In this document: piece by piece, positions 1-11,306 of the stretch
Position numbering within the stretch: position 1 is the stretch's first letter
Layout: every line of letters starts with the position of its first letter
The notes under the pieces: model-generated
Told to the model about the DNA's origin: nothing
What the model saw: only the letters and a program-made list of their open reading frames with translations
Database searches by the model: none
Source: Larimichthys crocea
Taxonomy: Eukaryota > Chordata > Actinopteri > Sciaenidae
DNA length: 64,000 nt
NCBI RefSeq assembly: GCF_000972845.2
Contig: NC_040016.1
Coordinates: forward strand, 9,196,701 to 9,260,700
Direction: 5' to 3'
Translations under genes and position numbers: made by a program

Positions 1-453
1 TCTTTGGACTGTGGGAAAAAGGCAGAGTATCATGAGAACGTGCAAACATACAAACCACTACACCACCATGCTGCCCTGTGTCTGTAAAGACAACAGTTCA
101 CCAGGATATTTTTTTGGCCAGAAACAGTTGTCAGACAACCGGCAGAGACCCCTAGAAGTTATATGGTTGAAATCCAGCTATGACCCTGGGTGCATATGTG
201 GAATACAGAGCCATCAGTGGGTTAACATACCTTTATTATTATTATTTACATATTTAATTTACATTTCATTTAGTCCAGCTCATGTTCAGATGATAATTTT
301 CTGGGTGTTCTGTTAAGTAAGAGGTTGGTTTTAGGGTTTTAGGGTTTATTGATTGGAAAAATGTAGCGTTATCTGGCAGTTATGCATCGTCTGACTTCTA
401 CCAGCGAGGTTCACTATGTTGTGTGTGCAGGGACATGGGAAATCTCTTGGATA

Positions 454-920
454 AACAGTTACTGTGTTGACTAACTGACAATAATATGATATATTTGCTC
501 TTTGCAGATAGGAAGGGAGAGTTAGAAATGTGTAATTGATGGATGAGTATATTGTGATGGATGTGTGGTGGTTTGTGATCCCGGTTGGATTCTGTGGATA
601 AAAATGGTTGTAAACGTTACTTGTTTGTTGTTACCGAAAAACGACCAGTCGGCAGTTAGCACTGGTTGCCTAGTTATCGCAAGCAAGCGCTAGGTTGATA
701 TTGAATGTGCATGATGAAACTGGTCTGGAATATAGATGTAACATATGGGATTTATTGTTTTGATGTTGTTTTGATTATTGTTTATTGTTTTGATGTGGAT
801 AAGCATCAAGATGTTCATAATTTTTCTGTGTTATAATACGAGAACGAGATCACACACTAAGAAAAAAACAGTTACTGTGTTGCCAACTGACAATAATATG
901 ATATTTTTGCTCTTTGCAGA
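454..920 (+). repeat. Pair of ~54-bp direct repeats 0.4 kb apart
   Basis: Positions 454-508 and 867-920 carry nearly the same sequence. Both start AACAGTTACTGTGTTG and end TTTGCTCTTTGCAGA, with only a few differences between them. The DNA between them is not obviously repeated. They could be the long terminal direct repeats of a small element or two copies of one MITE end. No coding capacity is visible between them. Confidence 0.65.
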
Positions 921-1376
921 ACAAAGATTAAAAAAAATTTAAATGTGTAGTGGAGGACTTCATTCTGTACCACACTACACATACACTTTATTTGTCGTTG
1001 TGCTATACTGTCACACTAATTAATAAAAACAAAACGCCTAAAATATGTCATAGAAAGTCCTTAATATAATGAAATTTATTAATATTAAGCATCATGCTGT
1101 CACTCTCTGCATTTAGACACTTTTAAGAACATGTGCAAGTTATTCATCATGCCTACGTCCTGCAGCTTGTAACCACCTCTGTGTCCTTCCGGAACAAACA
1201 AGAAAACATATTTCCTTGTTATTGTGACGCTGAGGAAAAATATCAAAGTGACTGTAAACGTGGTTAACATGGGCAGAATGGAGTAAATAAACATTTGACA
1301 ATTTGAAAGGAGACATGAAAGGAAATCCACACTTGATAGTCACAGTTTGGAAATGTTGAGGTTTAGCTTAAGGGGT

Positions 1377-1387
1377 TTGTGTGTGTG

Positions 1388-1422
<35 letters not shown>
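1377..1422 (+). repeat. (GT)n microsatellite
   Basis: This is a run of GT dinucleotides interrupted once by TTT, typical of fish intergenic DNA. Confidence 0.95.
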
Positions 1423-2654
1423 AGTGACTGTAAAATCCCGTCTCTGATTTTCAGACAGATGACTAAGAAAATCCTCACTCTGCATGGTCTGAAACAGACA
1501 TTTCGGTATTTAGCGAGCCCATCTGTCTCATTTTAATTTTAATGGGTGAAAGCCAATGGATAAACACAACAACCCGCTGAGGTCCTCTAGTGTTTCACGG
1601 GAGAAGTACAGATTTATTTTTTATTATTTCATACAGTACGGTAGATTGTCATCAACAATTCCTGCAGAGAAAGTGTTCAGAAGGAGCCACTAAACTGATT
1701 AACTGTGGACTGCAACAATTTGACTTTATTCACAGTGCAGGGACACATTCAATTTATAATACATAATATAAATGAACGGCACAGCAGTGTGCAGGTAAGT
1801 AAATGTAATATTGTGTGAGTGCTGCATACATTACATTATCATACAGTATCTAAAGGCTTCTTGTTGCAGACAACAGTTAAAAAAAGGATACAGGATGGGA
1901 AACATTCATTTCCAGGGCAGAAAAAATAAATAAATGAAACTTAATGGAGCTATATGTTGAGAAATATATAATAAAAAAGCTAATAGAAGCTGCTGTTACT
2001 TTGAGGTCAGTTAAAATGCTCCTAATGTAATAAACTTGAACGCGTTTGTGACTCCCTTTAAGTAGACTGTTGTGAAATATACAGCACGTCCAGTAGAGGG
2101 AGCCAGAGGACAACGATCAACCTGTCTGTCTGCCTATTTCACTTCATACCAATTAATGAGGTTGCAGACAAGGAGACAAAGCATTGTGCATTGAAAATAT
2201 ATTAAGTAACATTTGTATGCAAAATGTATGTAAACCGAAATTGCACTTAAAGTATTAAAAGCAGAAGTACTCAATTCAGAAATATACAGTTATATATTAT
2301 ATCATTAGATTATTATCACTCATGGATTAATGTAAAAACAGGTTTGATATTTTAAGCACTGAATCTGAAAGTTACACACAAGTATACAAGTAGCTTACAT
2401 AGCTTTACGCCTGTTGTTTGTAATGCACTGCTCGACTCTTCTATCGATTAATCATTTCAACTGTATTTGTATCTACTGTTGGGAAGTAAAATATATAACT
2501 AAATATACTTAAACAAATATATATATATATAAAATAAAGATAAAATATAAATATAGCATCAGTAGCAAAGGACATGATAAGTGCAAGACAATACAAGTGC
2601 CTCAAATTTGTATTCAAGTAAAGTACTTGAGCAAATGTTTTCCACTACTGCACT

Positions 2655-2885
2655 CAGAAAATAAAGTACAGAAATGTACCTTTAGGGGTACATTGGCTTG
2701 TCACTGGGGCAGTTTTCTACCCTTGACACTGGGTACTTATTTGTACCCTTGTGGTTTGTACCTTACAAAGACCAATCTTGTACCTCTGGTGGCAATTTTG
2801 TACCCTTATTTTGAAGTACAAAAATGGACCTTTAAAAAGGGTACAAAATTGGCCTTTATAGGGTACAGTATAGTACCATTATTTA
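2655..2885. repeat. GTAC-rich repeat, left copy
   Basis: The motif GTACC or GGTAC recurs about ten times, with spaced units such as TTTGTACCCTT and their complements, so the segment can fold on itself. A related segment lies at 6,653-6,822. It is either a terminal region of the neighbouring Harbinger element or a MITE of the same group. Confidence 0.6.
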
Positions 2886-3089
2886 TTTCATAGATTTTTT
2901 TGTGTATCTACATTATACAAAACACAAATACATTTTAAATTTATCAGAATGTATTTTTTATTTTCATATTTCAATTTCATTTAACTTTAAACAATGTAAA
3001 ATTGTCCATTGGAGGAGTTCATTCTCCACCAACCTTAAAATTGCATACATGAAAATAACTTGTGGCAGAAGATCTAACATTTTCACATG

Positions 3090-4738
3090 TCAATTTTGTA
3101 CATATTTAAATACTATGAAGTGTGACATACAAACTGTTATCCACAGAATAAGTGTCAAGTATTTGTACTCGCCGCCATCATCTGGCCCCAGTGCCTCCTC
3201 CACAGGCTCCATCCTGCAGAGATTGTGGAGAATGGCACAACAAGCGATGACTTTGACAGAAAAGTGTGGCTTCACCTCCAAGGCCTTGAAAAAAAACTGA
3301 GCACCACCTTGCCTTCATGATGCCAATTGCCCTCTCAACCACGGAACGGGCCTTGGCGTGGTGCCTGTTAAATCTGGCCTCAACAGGGTTTCTGACAGGC
3401 GTGACAGTAAGGGGTGATGAGGGCGATGATCCCGAGGTGCAAGGATACCCACCATCTCCGAGAATCTGGAAGCCTTCGGGTGGGTATAACTTCTGGACAT
3501 AAAGGGGGCTGTTCTTTAAAACTCTGGCGTCATGGACAGAGCCAGGGTAGCCAACAAATATGTCACTGGCACTGGTGGTCACAGACTGCTTGGAGTTGTA
3601 TGGAGTGAAACAGTTTTCTGGTAAAATAACATTGGGCATCAGCACTTGGTGGCTTAATGCGGATGTGGCAGCCGTCAATAGATCCAGCCAAACGTTCGAA
3701 CCCTGCACCGGTTGTTTGAAGCTGATCAGCTGAGGGGAAAAAGATGAGCCTGTTCTTCAGCCTGAGGACTTTTTTCGGTGACCCTGTGGACGATGTCATG
3801 GACCGTGGATCATGGGATGGCAAATGCTCTGGACACGACACGGTAAGATGTAGCGCTTGCCATCCAGAAGAGGAAGACCAAAACCTCCAGGTCATGACCC
3901 CAGCCGTGGTCTAGTGGAGAGCGAAGGAGCCGGATAAGGTGGGCAACAGTTGGTCTTGAAAGGCGGAAGTCTGGGCACGGTTCACTCTCACCATCAAAAT
4001 AGATGACCAAGACAGCCGTGACGGTTCAGGCGACATGGGTGACCACGCTGTAAAGAATAATAAAAACTGATAACATGGTGTCATGAAATTATGTGTATTA
4101 AAGTTATGACAATACAATCACACCCTGTTGGGTAACTATTCATAATTACCATCATTAAAAATTATATTATATTGATAAAAGTGATGAAAAAAGCCTTTCT
4201 TGTTTATCAATGATAATTGTTTTGTAAATCATCTATACATATTATTTGCCTGTAAAAAAATGCAACTATCATTGATAAATGGTAAAATAATATTTAAACT
4301 TAAGTAATAGAGATGGTCGCAGCTTTATCTAGAAAATGTACATAGATCGTTTAATAAGTAAAGCTTAATTCGCCATTTATTAATGATAACTAGTACAGTG
4401 TGTGACTAAAAGCTGAGTGAAAAGTGACAATACCACTGTTTGACAAAAGCTCTGTGGTAGGCTATGAAAACCAATTGGCTCTATGCTCAGCAGAGTCAGC
4501 CAGGGGGTGTAGTTTGACGGAGGATAGTTTATTGTTCAGAGAATTAAAGAAAATGATATCTACTCTAATTAAAAAGGCGCTAAAAAGTAGGATCACTCAC
4601 AATTTGACGACGTCTTGCTAGTCTTAGAAGAGCAGCGCATCTTCTCCTTTTCTCTCTCGCAATTCTAATTCTCCTCCTGATCATCAATAACTGAATTATT
4701 GATAAAACAAACACAGCCAGACTGACAGTAGACGGCAT
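3090..4738 (-). pseudogene. Harbinger (HARBI1-like) transposase pseudogene
   Basis: This is a DDE transposase of PIF/Harbinger type, related to the domesticated nuclease HARBI1. A first exon (4,738 to 4,601) starts at an ATG, encodes a hydrophobic stretch and then an arginine-rich helix, and ends at a GTGAGT donor. A second exon opens after TTTACAG at 4,047. Recognisable blocks follow in order: FRLSRPTVAHLIRL; VLVFLFWMASATSYRVVSRAF; the first catalytic Asp in SIDGCHIRIKPP; GYPGSVHDARV; the second Asp in ILGDGGYP; the catalytic Glu in VVERAIGIMKARW; and the tail ACCAILHNLC. These blocks fall in different frames, so several frameshifts separate them and no intact protein can be made. The family assignment is certain in my view; whether some shifts are sequencing errors is not known. 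Confidence 0.93.
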
Positions 4739-5504
4739 TTCTATAGCGCTACGGGAGTTTTCTAGAATAACGGTAAGTGTTTTTTTCCTGGGGAACTGCT
4801 TGTAGTTAGATGGACAGGTGGATGGACGAGAGGCACGAAACAAATGTATGAGTTGTGGAGCAGTACAACAGTCACGAGGCTAGTTTATTCTATTACACAT
4901 TTCAAAACAAGGCAATTTAAATGGCTTCCTGCATTCATTGAAGAAAAAGTGTGAAACCGAACAGCGTATAATTAAACATTCCAGTAGATTACACTGTAAC
5001 TTTCTGTTACTAAAAAGCCAAGAATATAAAATATGCTTAAATAGAAAACAAAATAGGAAAATAAAAAGTACAGGACAGTAATCAAAAGACTCTAATTTAA
5101 TAAAAGTGCAGTAGTAAATGGACAAGGATTATGTGAGACGACATTAATGCGGTACGTTTTAATTGTGTGACAGCGATTACGTAATTACCGGCGCCAAGAG
5201 AAGTGTCCGGAAAAAAAAATTCTGTTGAGCTCACTATATAGTCCATTACATTTATTTCCCTATGTAGGGAGTAGTTTGGACACAGCATCTCTCTCAGCAG
5301 TGTCAAATGTCACAGGAGTAGCTGCAGTTGATTGCTCTGCTCTGATTGGTGGGCTCCACCTGGCCCTGGTTGCTTGGCAACCAAAGCTTGCCCCTCCCAA
5401 GACTGACTGTGATTAACTTTATTGAACTCTCTGTATAAAAACAATGACTGTCGATAATACAGCTTGTATGTCAGCCATTTTATCCTTCTCTCTCACAGGC
5501 ACAA

Positions 5505-5526
5505 ACACACACACACACACACACAC
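5505..5526 (+). repeat. (AC)n microsatellite
   Basis: This is a short run of AC dinucleotides. Confidence 0.9.
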
Positions 5527-5722
5527 GCACGACAAAAAGGCGGGAAAATTTATGGAAAAAAGCAGAGAGATACCAGTTTCTTTTGATCGCTCTAAAAGTC
5601 ACATTCCCGAACTTTAGCCACATAAAATATATATATGTAGAGCTCAGGATGCTCACAGTAAAGCTGGTTAAATACGGTTTGGCCAAAAGTCTTCTTGTTC
5701 AGGTACTTTCAGCGATTTTTCT

Positions 5723-5814
5723 CTCTCAGCTGTGTCAAATGTCACAGGAGCCCCTGCGGTTTAATTAGCTCTCAGCTGTGTCAAATGTCACAGGAGCCCC
5801 TGCGGTTTAATTAG
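5723..5814 (+). repeat. Perfect 46-bp tandem duplication
   Basis: Two identical 46-bp units sit head to tail (5,723-5,768 and 5,769-5,814). Part of the unit, GTGTCAAATGTCACAGGAG, also occurs once near 5,300 in a diverged context. The absence of any difference between the units suggests either a very recent duplication or an uncollapsed assembly overlap. Confidence 0.95.
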
Positions 5815-5886
5815 CTAGCGCGCTAACATTAAAAACCTTAACATTTCGTCAACTAACATTACACTGCTGTGTGAATGTGAATTTAC

Positions 5887-5977
5887 CTCTGAATCTCTGG
5901 GCTTCGACTTCAGTCACCTCTACACCTGCCTCACGTAACTTCATTAGGTCCTCGGATGACAGGCCAACGAGCGCCAT
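5887..5977 (-). other. Candidate first coding exon, unrecognised
   Basis: From an ATG at 5,977 the minus strand encodes about 30 residues beginning MALVGLSSEDLMKLREAG and runs into AGAG|GTAAAT, a good splice donor. The sequence is charged and helix-like. It lies upstream of, and on the same strand as, the Harbinger transposase, inside the inferred element, so it could open the element's second (accessory) gene. I found no convincing downstream exon and do not recognise the family. Confidence 0.25.
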
Positions 5978-6652
5978 GGCTCGAAATATGTCCAAAGATG
6001 AGAAATTTCTGGAAACAGTCGGTGTTGTCAAGTGTCTGGTACGACAACCAATCACGTTTGCGCTACACGTGAAACGCACCAATCAAAAAGCAGAGCTGGC
6101 TAAAGTTCCCCAGCAACAGGCCAAGAGCTCTAACAAGTAAAAAAAAAAAGAGGTGTTAATGAAAATACTCACCTGAGAGTAAAGCTGTCAGCTGTCATCA
6201 AATTGATGAATAAAACTCAGGAGAGGCAAACATGTAGATAAGCTGGCCGACTACTGTTACCGTGCGCGTTTTTACCTGCGCATGGCCTGTCAGGTAGTCA
6301 CAGGGCTAATGTGAAATTAACGTATTGGGATACCCTGCGCTTTGTCTCCCAGGCTGTAGGTAGCTGATTTTACTGTGCATGGTTGGCCGTGTGTGAATAT
6401 CATAACACATTATTGACTGGATGATTAGTAATTTTTCATACCTGCAAATCTGCTCACAAATTTATTTTTTTTCAAGGCTACTCAAAAATGGCTTAGTTAA
6501 AATCTTCATTGAAAACTTAAGGAAACAGTGAAGCCTTTTAAAAAATATAACTACTCCCGAAGAAAGACTAAATAATTATTTAAACATATTAATATAATGC
6601 TACTGCCATTTGTAGAGCCAAACACAGACTGTCTATTGTACCCCAGCATGTA

Positions 6653-6822
6653 GAAGAAAAGGTACATATATGTACCTTTTACCACTTGGGTACATATATG
6701 TACCCTTTGGGCCCTCAAAAAGGTACATAGTTACCTTAAGGTCCAATAATTAGCCCTAGGCCTAGGGGGTACATTAGTGTAGATTGTACCTCTGGGGACA
6801 AAAAAGGACTCGTACTGTACCC
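6653..6822. repeat. GTAC-rich repeat, right copy
   Basis: This segment contains GGTACATATATGTACC-type palindromes and repeated GTACCTT units. It resembles 2,655-2,885 and may form the other end of the Harbinger element. Confidence 0.6.
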
Positions 6823-6835
6823 CTGTTTCTGATAA

Positions 6836-9800
6836 AAGAAACATATTATTCTTTATAAAAATGGTGAAGGGAATATTCTAAAGTCTTTAATATCAAACAG
6901 AGAATTCTGCACCAAACATCATTTGAGAAGCAGGAAATGTAGCATGCTCACTTTTTTGTCTTGTCACCAGAGAGCAGCAGAGATCTAGCCAGAGAGTGTC
7001 TTTGAGAGCAACCCATAATTTTGTTCCCATAGACTTCTGTTGGTCAAATATCAGTTTGTTGTTATTAATGGTTATATACACACTACTGTTTAGTGTCATT
7101 TGTTTTTCTAATGATTCATTGCAGATAAAAACAGCATCATTTAGACATTAAATGTATCGAAACATTTAAATAGTTCAACTGCATAATGTGCACGTTGACA
7201 CTGAAACAGTAACCTTTTCCTGTGTAAATCTGCACAGATTCTGAAGCTGAATTTCCAGTTTCTCTTACCAGCGACAGTTCTCATTATCATACTCCTCTAA
7301 ATGTTGCTCTAAGAGATCTTCTTTGTCATTTTCTGCCCTTCCATTCTGGTTTGCAAAACATAAATTTTTTTCAACCCTTCACGGAAAACAACATCTGCTT
7401 GTTTCTACAACCTAAAGCATGAAAAAACATAGAGTAGTCCCTTAATCCACCTGACTGCACGAAATCAAGCTTTTGCAGCAGGCGATTCCAAACTTTTGAA
7501 TAGTATTGTGTGACATAACAAGGAAAACAACAATGGAAAGTCAAGCAGAGTATCCAGATAAAAGGGCGCACGGTAAATGTCAAAGTTCAGTTTACTCAGA
7601 GGATTGGGATATTTAAAGCAGAATGACAAGCTGTTGTACAACAACACAACAGTAAAGCCAAGATACCCTGACCTTTTGTTTAAATGTTTAAAACCAACAG
7701 ACACAGTAATCGGTCTGATCACCTGAGGATGACTGTGTTGTTGTTGTTTCATCATTAGGCCAACAACACATTCTGACGAGAGGAAGAGATAGGGAAGGAA
7801 GCAGGGACAAGCAGAGAGATAGATATAGATATATATAGATGATAGATAGAGAGAGACGATGAGCTGAGGAGATAGAGAGATATATGAGGGAGCGATATAG
7901 ATTAGATCTATTATAGAGATAGAATCATATATCAATATAACAAGCTGCCACATCTTGTATATGGACATTTTCCACTCTTGAACTTTTGCCCAGTGTTGCC
8001 ACCGTCATGTTCAGACCTGTCAGTTCGTGACACTGCAAAAAGTGAAGCAATAATAGGCATGTCGTGGATTAGAGAGTCCCTGTTCATGCCCATCCCAAAG
8101 TTTTTGTGAAATTCAGTCTAAGTTTTAATGAGTTATTGATGCATCATTATGTCGCATGTTTACAGTACTCAGCCGTACGCAGCTGGTTACTAAGCCACTG
8201 CTGCTGCGCTTTTATCAGTCATAGATGTTGTGAGAGACGATGAATAGACATCCATTTTTCTTACACTGATTAATAATACACACACCCATCGAGATGTGTT
8301 CCTTTCACTCCTCTGATAAATGAGCTGTGCAGTAAATAGCACACAACGATGCACGAGGAAAAAATAAAAAAGTCTTTGGGGATACCTCGTAATGGGTGAG
8401 AGGTCTTTTTTTTCCCCTCGAGAGCCTTTTGAATAGACTCCAGCCCGGTCTTTTTTTTTTGTACATAATCACATAGACATCCCCCTTACAATCCTTTCAG
8501 CCCTGTTGGAAACACACACTCAAGCGCACACACACTGGCGCAATAGACATTTCAGTGAATGGCTGCTTTCCTCCCTGCAGTTCACTGTAGGGAGGACAAA
8601 TATACATAAAAGATTTGAGAGCTGAGTGATGGGGGGCTTACAGCTTTGGGGAGAGGTCTGTGATGAGGTTATGTATGGGCTTGGATACCTGCTCAGGTTC
8701 ATGATTTATGGATGTGACTGGAAGTCTTGAGGGTTTGAGTAGCATCCTGTTGCCAGTGATGCAAACTGAAATACTGTTTTAAGATCTACATTATTTCTAG
8801 CTCCTTGTTGCACCTCGTTTAAAATTTGCAAAAGCATATTACTTGTTTTGCTGGACATTTCAACCGTTTATTGAATAGTCTTCCCTCAATTTCAGCGTTC
8901 TGCTCACTTGCCAGCATGGCATTCTTAATAGCAGCACATGGTGTCAAGTTGTTACAACCGTGACTCAGATTTGTAGAAGGTGTGTCCTGCACATTCAAAA
9001 TTTAGCGTCACCAGTCATTATGATGAGAATAACTGGCTGGGAATCACTTCAAAGAAACAGAAAATCTCAGCTGTCTATGATTGGATTTGAATTTGGATCT
9101 TGTGATAATGAAATAATTAATAATATGTCATAATATAATGCGGGTTTATAATTATGGTGCAGGCGTCAGGAGACAAACAGAATATTTTAAGGCTTTTATG
9201 AAACCAGACTACATATTTCAATACTGCATATTTTCAGAGCATCCCTGCAGCTGCAGCTGGCCTGTATTTGCTCAATGATTCATTCAAACTACACCCTCTT
9301 ACCTTTGAAACTCATATTTTACAGTACAGATGACGGCTGCTTCTTTGTGTTTATGACAGGCTGCACTACGAAGACAGAGGACTGGCAGTCTTTTTCTATC
9401 CAGAGGCTTTCCCTCTGGAGGCAGTCTGGCTAACTTATCTGTGTGTCTGATAGACCCACATAACCCCAGGTCTTGGCTGGCTGAACATCACATACACCAC
9501 ATTAATCACTGTGTATTATTGTGCTTTTCAGTATGAGTTTGTGTTCGAACCAGTTGTGTGCTCAGCTTTGTGAATTTCTCCTGAAGGCTTTGTCGGGAAA
9601 TCAACAAATCCAAAGCCGGTAATTATAATGTCACAACACGACTACGTCACAGCCGTGGATGTGCATGCGCAGATCACCTTTACCACAAACTTACACAGAG
9701 GAACTCGAGTCGTTTAGTGCGTCACAGTTTCAGTGTGTGTGTCTGTGCTTGTCTGAGAGTAATTAACAGCTTCAGTCATGCTCACTTCATCCCCACCTTC

Positions 9801-10662
9801 CTCTCCCTCAGACTCTCTTGTTTCTTTATCCTCAGTTTGCCTTCTGCATTCTGTCCTCCTCCACGCTCAGGGTCTTTGTTTGTGTTGGTTGTGTGTTTTA
9901 AGGCTATTCTTACAGGGCAAACATGCTCCATTTTCTTGAGTGAGGTTTTGTCACTTTGTCAGAGCTCCTGGCCTGACCCTCACGCACACACACATACTCG
10001 AGCACATGTCCAAACACACGTGTCAAACAAGCTCAGACAGCAGACTCAAAGCAGCTATTATCAATATTTTTATACAGCAACAATGCATAACATATCACTT
10101 ATACGTGAAAAACATTGCTTGCAGCGATGAAACCAAAGAGAATTTCCACAGAACTCTTCCATCCATACAAATGCTTTCGAGCTATGTTGAGGTCATTGTT
10201 TATCCCATTTGTTTTGGTCCAGGCAGCAGTTTTCAGTGAAAATTCTGTTTAACTGTTTGCTAACTATTTCAACACACAGGTTTCCTCTGCAACCAGAAAT
10301 AATTGACTTAAGGTTTAATAATAAATAAATGCTTTTTAAAAAAATTTCCAAATCCCATTATGTTAGCGAAGAAAGGGCTTTTGATGTGCAGTACCATATA
10401 ATTCAACAATAAAGATGGAAATTATCTATGTTTCTTATTGTCAACAAATACCATGAAATACACAAAACTAAGAATTGGGTGGCATGACATCAGACATCAG
10501 AATAAATGGCAATTTTTGAATCAATCCCACGTACACCACCATCCTGCTGCGTTAACTTCTTGCTAGTGCACCAAATGTGCATTCATCCAAAGCTTAATCT
10601 TGAACTTGAAAGTCTATAAACAAATATTGGTTATGTGCCCAACTGTTTTAGGAATTAGTGAG
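6836..10662. other. Gene-free stretch
   Basis: I see no exon with family features. It includes GATA/ATAT-rich low complexity at 7,820-7,930 and ordinary AT-rich DNA. The open frame at 9,717-10,130 is low-complexity and unsupported. Confidence 0.6.
7820..7930 (+). repeat. GATA/AGAT-rich low-complexity tract
   Basis: This is a degenerate run of AGAT, GATA and GAGA units. The minus-strand open frame across it (Tyr/Ile/Ser-rich) is a product of the repeat. Confidence 0.85.
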
Positions 10663-11298
10663 TAGGGATGGGAATCGAGAACCGGTTCTTGTTGAGAACC
10701 GGTTCCGTGTGTTTCAATTCCATGGAATCGTTTGGCAGTTTATCTAACGATTCTCTTATCGATTCCAGCAAGCACGACAAATCACGGCACGTAACTTATG
10801 CAAGTTTCGCACGTGGCGTGCAATCAGTAGTAAACAATGTCACCCACTCAGTTTAAACGCTCCAAAGTTTGGCTGCATTTTACCAAAAAAAGATGGCAAC
10901 GGGGCGACTTGCAATCATTGCAAAGTGGAGATAACAACGCTGGGAGGGAACACGATGAACATGCAGAAACATTTGCGCACACAACATGCAATATTTTTAA
11001 ATGAATGTCGTGTTTTTGACACGCTTCGGACTGGAGATGAATCTCAACCTTGCAGCAGCAGCAGCCAGGCTGTGACCACCACTGCGATTACTATACAAGA
11101 GAGAGAGTCTGGCTGGCTCAGAGGCTGTACTAGTACATGCTCCAGTTCACTACCTCCTCTAGATGATGCTGATCAAACTGTTTGTTCTCCTTTTTTTCCC
11201 AAATGAGAATCGATAAGAGAATCAATAAAGAATCGAATCGTTAAGCAGAATCGATAATGGAATCGTAATCGTAAAAATCTTGTCAATTCCCATCCCTA
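10663..11298 (+). mobile_element. Internally deleted hAT transposon, 636 bp
   Basis: The element begins TAGGGATGGGAATCG and ends with the inverted CAATTCCCATCCCTA. It is flanked by 8-bp near-identical direct repeats, TTAGTGAG at 10,655-10,662 and TTAGTGAA at 11,299-11,306, as expected for the 8-bp target duplication of hAT elements. Both subterminal regions are rich in AATCG/CGATT motifs. Inside is a BED-type zinc-finger coding piece but no room for a catalytic domain, so the element is non-autonomous. Confidence 0.9.
10837..11206 (+). pseudogene. BED zinc-finger remnant of hAT transposase
   Basis: From an ATG at 10,837 the frame encodes KRSKVWLHFTKK, typical of the start of a BED finger. 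After a one-base shift at an A-run it continues DGNGATCNHCKVEITTLGG and MNMQKHLRTQHA, supplying the Cys-x2-Cys and His pair of the finger. The rest (to 11,206) is Ser/Thr-rich and stops before any RNase-H-like catalytic region. BED fingers bind DNA in hAT transposases and ZBED host proteins. The inverted repeats and short length show that this is a transposon remnant. Confidence 0.85.
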
Positions 11299-11306
11299 TT
11301 AGTGAA

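Larger units (their letters stand above)
1..2640. other. Gene-free stretch, left edge
   Basis: I see no supportable exon here; the open frames are short, low in complexity and lack family features. It holds a duplicated ~54-bp segment, a GT microsatellite and AT-rich DNA with short ATATAT runs near 2,515-2,535. Confidence 0.6.
2650..6835 (-). mobile_element. Probable PIF/Harbinger DNA transposon, decayed
   Basis: A broken Harbinger-type transposase gene (3,090-4,738, minus strand) lies between two similar GTAC-rich repeats (2,655-2,885 and 6,653-6,822) that are candidate terminal or subterminal regions. The outer edges share a CAGAAA...GTACAG-like motif in opposite orientation. A further small exon-like frame (5,887-5,977, minus) lies in the same interval. 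A length of about 4.2 kb suits an autonomous Harbinger element, which usually encodes a transposase and a MYB-like partner. The exact ends and the 3-bp target duplication are not resolved, so the outer limits are inferred. The two GTAC repeats could instead be independent MITEs. Confidence 0.5.

Noticed and set aside
7465..7968. 167-codon minus-strand frame rich in Tyr, Ile and Ser
   Set aside because: It is translated from the GATA/ATAT low-complexity tract.
9717..10130. 137-codon frame rich in Cys, Ser and His
   Set aside because: It runs through simple GTGTGT and CACACA sequence and has no support as an exon.
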